DNA from: an uncultured Eggerthellaceae bacterium
GTDB taxonomy: Bacteria > Actinomycetota > Coriobacteriia > Coriobacteriales > Eggerthellaceae
Direction of reading: 5' to 3'
Assembly (NCBI GenBank): GCA_934631995.1
Contig: CAKTYF010000038.1
Coordinates: forward strand, 1-16,945
Length of the DNA: 16,945 nt
Shown: piece after piece, positions 14,260 to 16,945 of the stretch
How positions within the stretch are numbered: position 1 is the stretch's first letter
How the letters are laid out: each line of letters begins with the position of its first letter
The notes under the pieces: model-generated
What the model saw: only the letters and a program-made list of their open reading frames with translations
What the model was told of the DNA's origin: nothing
Database searches by the model: none
Program-made: the position numbers and the translations under genes

Positions 14260-15581
14260 TGTTCCTCTTTCCGTTTCCAATCGTCCATTAATCGTTTTGC
14301 GTTATCGGTGCAGGTCAAAAGACCTGTTTTATTCGAGAAGATAACGGCGCCCATATCCATCTTGTCGCCCGCGCGATGCTCCAGCTGATACTGGATGGCG
14401 CGCGCCAAGCGGTCGAGCACTTGATTTTTCACGCCGGCAGATTCTACCACGTCAAGGCAGGCATCGGTTGTCATGCAGTCGAAGATGTCCAAGACGGTCT
14501 GTTGACTTGCGCCCGCTGCTGCGGCATGTGCGGCGAAAATCTCGCGACGGCAGTCCGCCATGCGGGAGTGGGTGTCCATAACGCCGCCCGCCACTTTAAC
14601 GAGCTTACCAATGTGACCTACCAGCAACAGTTGCTCAAAGCCTTCTTCGGCTGCTTGATCAAGTGTGAAGCCAATGAAGTTTGCGCAGCTCACAACGGGG
14701 ATATCCGCGGGAAGCCCCATGGTTTCCAGGAATGCCTGTCCGTAGTTGCCCGGAACAACAATCAAGCGCTTGCCGCCGTTTGCCGCGCGCACGTGAATTT
14801 CGACTTTCAGCGCGTCCTGCAGCGCTTTCAAGCTGCGCGGCTCCACAATGCCCGAGGTACCCAGAATCGAGATACCGCCCACAATGCCCAGCGAGGGGTT
14901 GAACGTCTTGCGGCCGATCTCTGCGCCTTCCGGCACCTCCACCACCACGTTGAATCCGCCCAGGTAGCCAGCCTCAAGGGCGGCGTCTTCAAGGGCGGCG
15001 CGAATCATGGCACGCGGGCCGGAGTTGATGGCGGCATTGCCAACGGGCTGGTCAAGGCCGGGGCAGGTCACGCGTCCTACGCCGATGCCGCCATCAATGG
15101 AAATGTCCCGGTCGCACAGGGTGACGAAGGCGCAGACGCGCGTGCCGTTTGTCACGTCGTAGTCGTCGCCGGCGTCTTTGATGATGGTTGCGTGCGCGGT
15201 TGCGCCGGTTGCGTTCGCGGTGCTTGGGGCGTCCGAGGTGCCCAGGGCGTCCGTGCCCGTTACGTCCGTGGTGCCCGAAGCGCCTGGGGAGCTTGGGGTG
15301 TCCAGGGTGCCCGTGCCCTCTGTTGCGCCTGATGCCGTGCTCGCAGCCGCACGCGCGGCCGCAGACGATGCCGCAGCACTAGTGCTGTCGCAGCGGTGCA
15401 CCTCTTCGGGCTGCACGGTCACGGTAACGCCCGCGGGTGTGAGCACGGAGACGCTTTCGGGTGCTGTGCCGCGCAAAAGCAGCTCAGCGGCCGCTTTTGC
15501 GGCAAGCGCGGCGCATGTTCCCGTGGTGTAGCCGCGGCGTAAGCGTTCTCCGTTCGATGTCACGTATTCTTCGAATGCCAT
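14256..15581 (-). CDS. cbiD: cobalt-precorrin-5B C1-methyltransferase with a low-complexity insert
   Basis: 441 residues against about 360-380 in usual CbiD. It methylates C1 and is diagnostic of the anaerobic pathway. Seen: L-R-R-G-Y-T-T-G-T-C-A-A-L-A-A-K-A-A (14-31), the family's N-terminal signature; I-K-D-A-G-D-D-Y-D-V-T-N-G (134-146); and later G-I-G-V-G-R-V-T and P-N-S/P-R-type blocks, including a S-G-P-R-A-M-I-R segment and V-V-P-G-N-Y-G. Residues about 63-131, just before the IKDAGDD block, are a Ser/Thr/Ala/Gly-rich insert with degenerate six-residue repeats of the type GT-x-D-x-P/T. Its start lies three bases after the stop of the ATPase gene; its stop overlaps the cbiF ATG. Function is secure; the insert's role is unknown. 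Confidence 0.95.
   Translation of the reverse strand: MAFEEYVTSNGERLRRGYTTGTCAALAAKAAAELLLRGTAPESVSVLTPAGVTVTVQPEEVHRCDSTSAAASSAAARAAASTASGATEGTGTLDTPSSPGASGTTDVTGTDALGTSDAPSTANATGATAHATIIKDAGDDYDVTNGTRVCAFVTLCDRDISIDGGIGVGRVTCPGLDQPVGNAAINSGPRAMIRAALEDAALEAGYLGGFNVVVEVPEGAEIGRKTFNPSLGIVGGISILGTSGIVEPRSLKALQDALKVEIHVRAANGGKRLIVVPGNYGQAFLETMGLPADIPVVSCANFIGFTLDQAAEEGFEQLLLVGHIGKLVKVAGGVMDTHSRMADCRREIFAAHAAAAGASQQTVLDIFDCMTTDACLDVVESAGVKNQVLDRLARAIQYQLEHRAGDKMDMGAVIFSNKTGLLTCTDNAKRLMDDWKRKEEQ
15226..15312. repeat. degenerate 18-bp tandem repeat inside cbiD
   Basis: Five tandem units of 18, 15, 18, 18 and 18 bases: 15226-15243, 15244-15258, 15259-15276, 15277-15294, 15295-15312. The best-conserved pattern on the plus strand is GGGGyGTCC-rrG-GTGCCC; the first and fifth units agree at 15 of 18 positions. 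All unit lengths are multiples of three, so the cbiD frame is kept. It probably arose by slippage. Confidence 0.65.
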
Positions 15582-15584
15582 GCG

Positions 15585-16844
15585 CTAAAGCCCCTCTACG
15601 TGTGATACCGAAAGGCCTTGCGTTGCATCGATAATGCGTTTTCCCTGTTCATGGGCATAACGAAGCAGCTCGGCATTGCTTTCGTTCATGGGATGCTCTG
15701 CCGCATCGCAGCAGATTACCGCGTTTGCCTGCGCCAGCAGCTCTTTCGCTTGCTTGAGCGACTCATCACTTGCGGGGTAGAACGCGGGGCTTGAAACAAT
15801 GTTGTTTGACAAGTCGCGCGCCAGAGCGTAATCAACGTCGTTATCGAACAGCACGCCCGCCGCAAAGGGAACGGATGCGCGTTGGAGCAGGCGAAACGTT
15901 GCTGCACCTGTGCCTGCTCCCGCAATAACGAACACGCGCGGTTCACCCGGGGTGGGGGAGAGCTCCACGCTGCCGAACAGCGGGTTGTAATTTCCGTTGT
16001 CAAGCGAGTACAGCTCGTGGATGGTCTCGCGCGTGAAGATATCCTGCGGCGCGCCGTAGCGCAAAATACGATCGCCCTTAACGCACATGATGGTGTCGGA
16101 AATCTTTTGCGCCAGGTCAAGCTCGTGTAGTGACATGATAACGGCAATTCCTTGTGCCTTCGCCAGGTTGCGCAGCAAGCCCAAAAGCTCCAGCTTGTAA
16201 TGGACGTCCAAAAACGAGGTGGGCTCGTCGAGCACAATGATGTTGGGCTTCTGGCAAATGGCGCGCGCAAGCAGCACGCGCTGACGCTGGCCGTCGCTGA
16301 TTTGGGTGAAGTCCTTGTCGGCGATTTCCGTGACGTTGACCAGGTCCATTGATTCTTCCACTACACGGTGGTCGTAGTCTGACAGGATGCCTAAACGGCC
16401 CGTGTAGGGATAGCGGCCCGTTTCCACTACATCGCGGCAGGTCATGAGCTCGGTGGACAGACGCCCGGTGAGCACAACGGACATTCTTGTGGACAAATCT
16501 TTCGGCGACATCTTATGCAAGTCGTTCTCGCCAATGAACACCGTGCCACCTACGGGTTCCAGGTACTTGGCGATGGACTTCAAAATGGTCGATTTGCCGG
16601 CGCCGTTCGGGCCGATAAGCGTGAGCATTTCGCCCTGATGCAGCTTGATTTCAATGTCGCTGATCAGGGGCACGCCTTCGTAGCCAACCGTCAAGTTATT
16701 CGTGTGAAGAGCGCAAATCTCGGCGCCCGCGTTCGCGGCGCTGCTCTGTTGGTTGCCCTGCACGTTGACGCCCGCCACGCCACTTGAAAGGAATGCAGGC
16801 GTGGCTTCTTCCTGCGGGTTTTTTTCCGTATGCGTCAGGGCCAT
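15585..16844 (-). CDS. FecE/BtuD-type ABC transporter ATPase with extra C-terminal domain
   Basis: 419 residues; typical FecE-type ATPases have about 260. Residues 1-42 are a polar leader. Residues about 43-290 are the ATPase: Walker A G-P-N-G-A-G-K-S-T (78-86), signature I-S-D-G-Q (182-186, in place of LSGGQ), Walker B I-I-V-L-D-E-P (202-208) and H-loop His240. Residues about 301-419 form a separate alpha/beta-looking domain (V-F-V-I-A-G-A-G-T-G-A start, F-D-N-D-V-D-Y-A, V-I-C-C-D-A-A-E-H). I recall similar extensions on some clostridial and coriobacterial transporter ATPases, but know no defined function. The ATG follows the permease stop directly, with AAGGTGG upstream. The position before cbiD suggests uptake of corrinoid or a cobalt chelate; iron-siderophore or heme remain possible. 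Confidence 0.9.
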   Translation of the reverse strand: MALTHTEKNPQEEATPAFLSSGVAGVNVQGNQQSSAANAGAEICALHTNNLTVGYEGVPLISDIEIKLHQGEMLTLIGPNGAGKSTILKSIAKYLEPVGGTVFIGENDLHKMSPKDLSTRMSVVLTGRLSTELMTCRDVVETGRYPYTGRLGILSDYDHRVVEESMDLVNVTEIADKDFTQISDGQRQRVLLARAICQKPNIIVLDEPTSFLDVHYKLELLGLLRNLAKAQGIAVIMSLHELDLAQKISDTIMCVKGDRILRYGAPQDIFTRETIHELYSLDNGNYNPLFGSVELSPTPGEPRVFVIAGAGTGAATFRLLQRASVPFAAGVLFDNDVDYALARDLSNNIVSSPAFYPASDESLKQAKELLAQANAVICCDAAEHPMNESNAELLRYAHEQGKRIIDATQGLSVSHVEGL

Positions 16845-16945
16845 TTATACCACCTTCTTCTTGCGCTGCAGCATGACCGCAATAACAACGGGTGCGCCAA
16901 AGACGGCGGTAACAGCGCTGATAGAAAGCTCGGTAGGAGCAAAGA
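16845..16945 (-). CDS. FecCD/BtuC-type ABC transporter permease, 3' end only
   Basis: The last 32 codons of a permease entering from the right edge. The sequence F-A-P-T-E-L-S-I-S-A-V-T-A-V-F-G-A-P, then a hydrophobic stretch and a basic RKKK tail, is the classic C-terminus of FecCD/BtuC permeases (E-L-P-x-G-x-x-T-x-x-x-G-x-P). The stop TAA (16845-16847) directly abuts the ATG of the ATPase gene, so the two form one transporter. A solute-binding protein gene would be expected further right, outside the window. Confidence 0.85.
   Translation of the reverse strand, partial: FAPTELSISAVTAVFGAPVVIAVMLQRKKKVV

Noticed and set aside
14376..15332. Long open frame on the plus strand opposite cbiD
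   Set aside because: It is the antisense shadow of a GC-rich, strongly biased gene. Its translation shows no family resemblance, and cbiD on the other strand is certain.

Overview
The window looks like the chromosome of a GC-rich anaerobe. It is dominated by one long minus-strand operon for anaerobic (early cobalt insertion) cobalamin synthesis, running leftward from beyond the right edge to about 2842. CbiD, CbiG, CbiC and CbiP-type proteins, the CbiG-CbiH and CbiE-CbiT fusions, the GC-rich coding bias and the lack of aerobic genes such as cobG or cobN fit a strict anaerobe. The general style suggests Actinomycetota, class Coriobacteriia (Eggerthella/Slackia-like). That placement is inference from memory, not a database match.

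Layout. 1-1076 holds no gene I can recognise apart from a possible 3' gene end at the extreme left. It carries a 33-bp hairpin repeat followed by a terminator, a 122-bp MITE-like inverted-repeat element, a second long imperfect inverted repeat (639-800) and another copy of the 33-bp repeat. 1077-2651 is a divergent pair: an AEC-family permease (minus) and a TetR-type regulator (plus) that share a perfect 11-3-11 palindrome in their intergenic region. 2652-2841 is the junction where tetR and the cobalamin operon converge. It holds two more copies of the 33-bp repeat in opposite orientation around a strong intrinsic terminator. 2842-16945 is the operon.

Operon, in transcription order: FecCD-type permease (3' end only), FecE-type ATPase with an extra C-terminal domain, cbiD, cbiF, cbiG-cbiH fusion, cbiJ, cbiE-cbiT fusion, cbiA, cbiB, cobD, cbiP, cbiC. 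Together these cover ring methylation, ring contraction and opening, C1 and C5/C15 methylation, precorrin-6A reduction, methyl migration, a,c-diamidation, the remaining amidations, and attachment of the aminopropanol arm. Many neighbours overlap by ATGA or abut, which suggests translational coupling. Not seen here are uroporphyrinogen methyltransferase, cbiK/cbiX, cbiL, the nucleotide-loop genes (cobU/S/T/C) and a cobalamin riboswitch; they may lie beyond the right edge or elsewhere.

Most unusual: (1) the 33-bp hairpin repeat, found four times, always in the same orientation relative to the gene upstream of it and three times within about 5-12 nt of a stop codon, twice followed by closely related terminators; (2) low-complexity, partly tandem-repeated insertions or tails in several cobalamin enzymes, above all a ~70-residue insert in CbiD; (3) the 122-bp and 162-bp inverted-repeat structures in the non-coding region.
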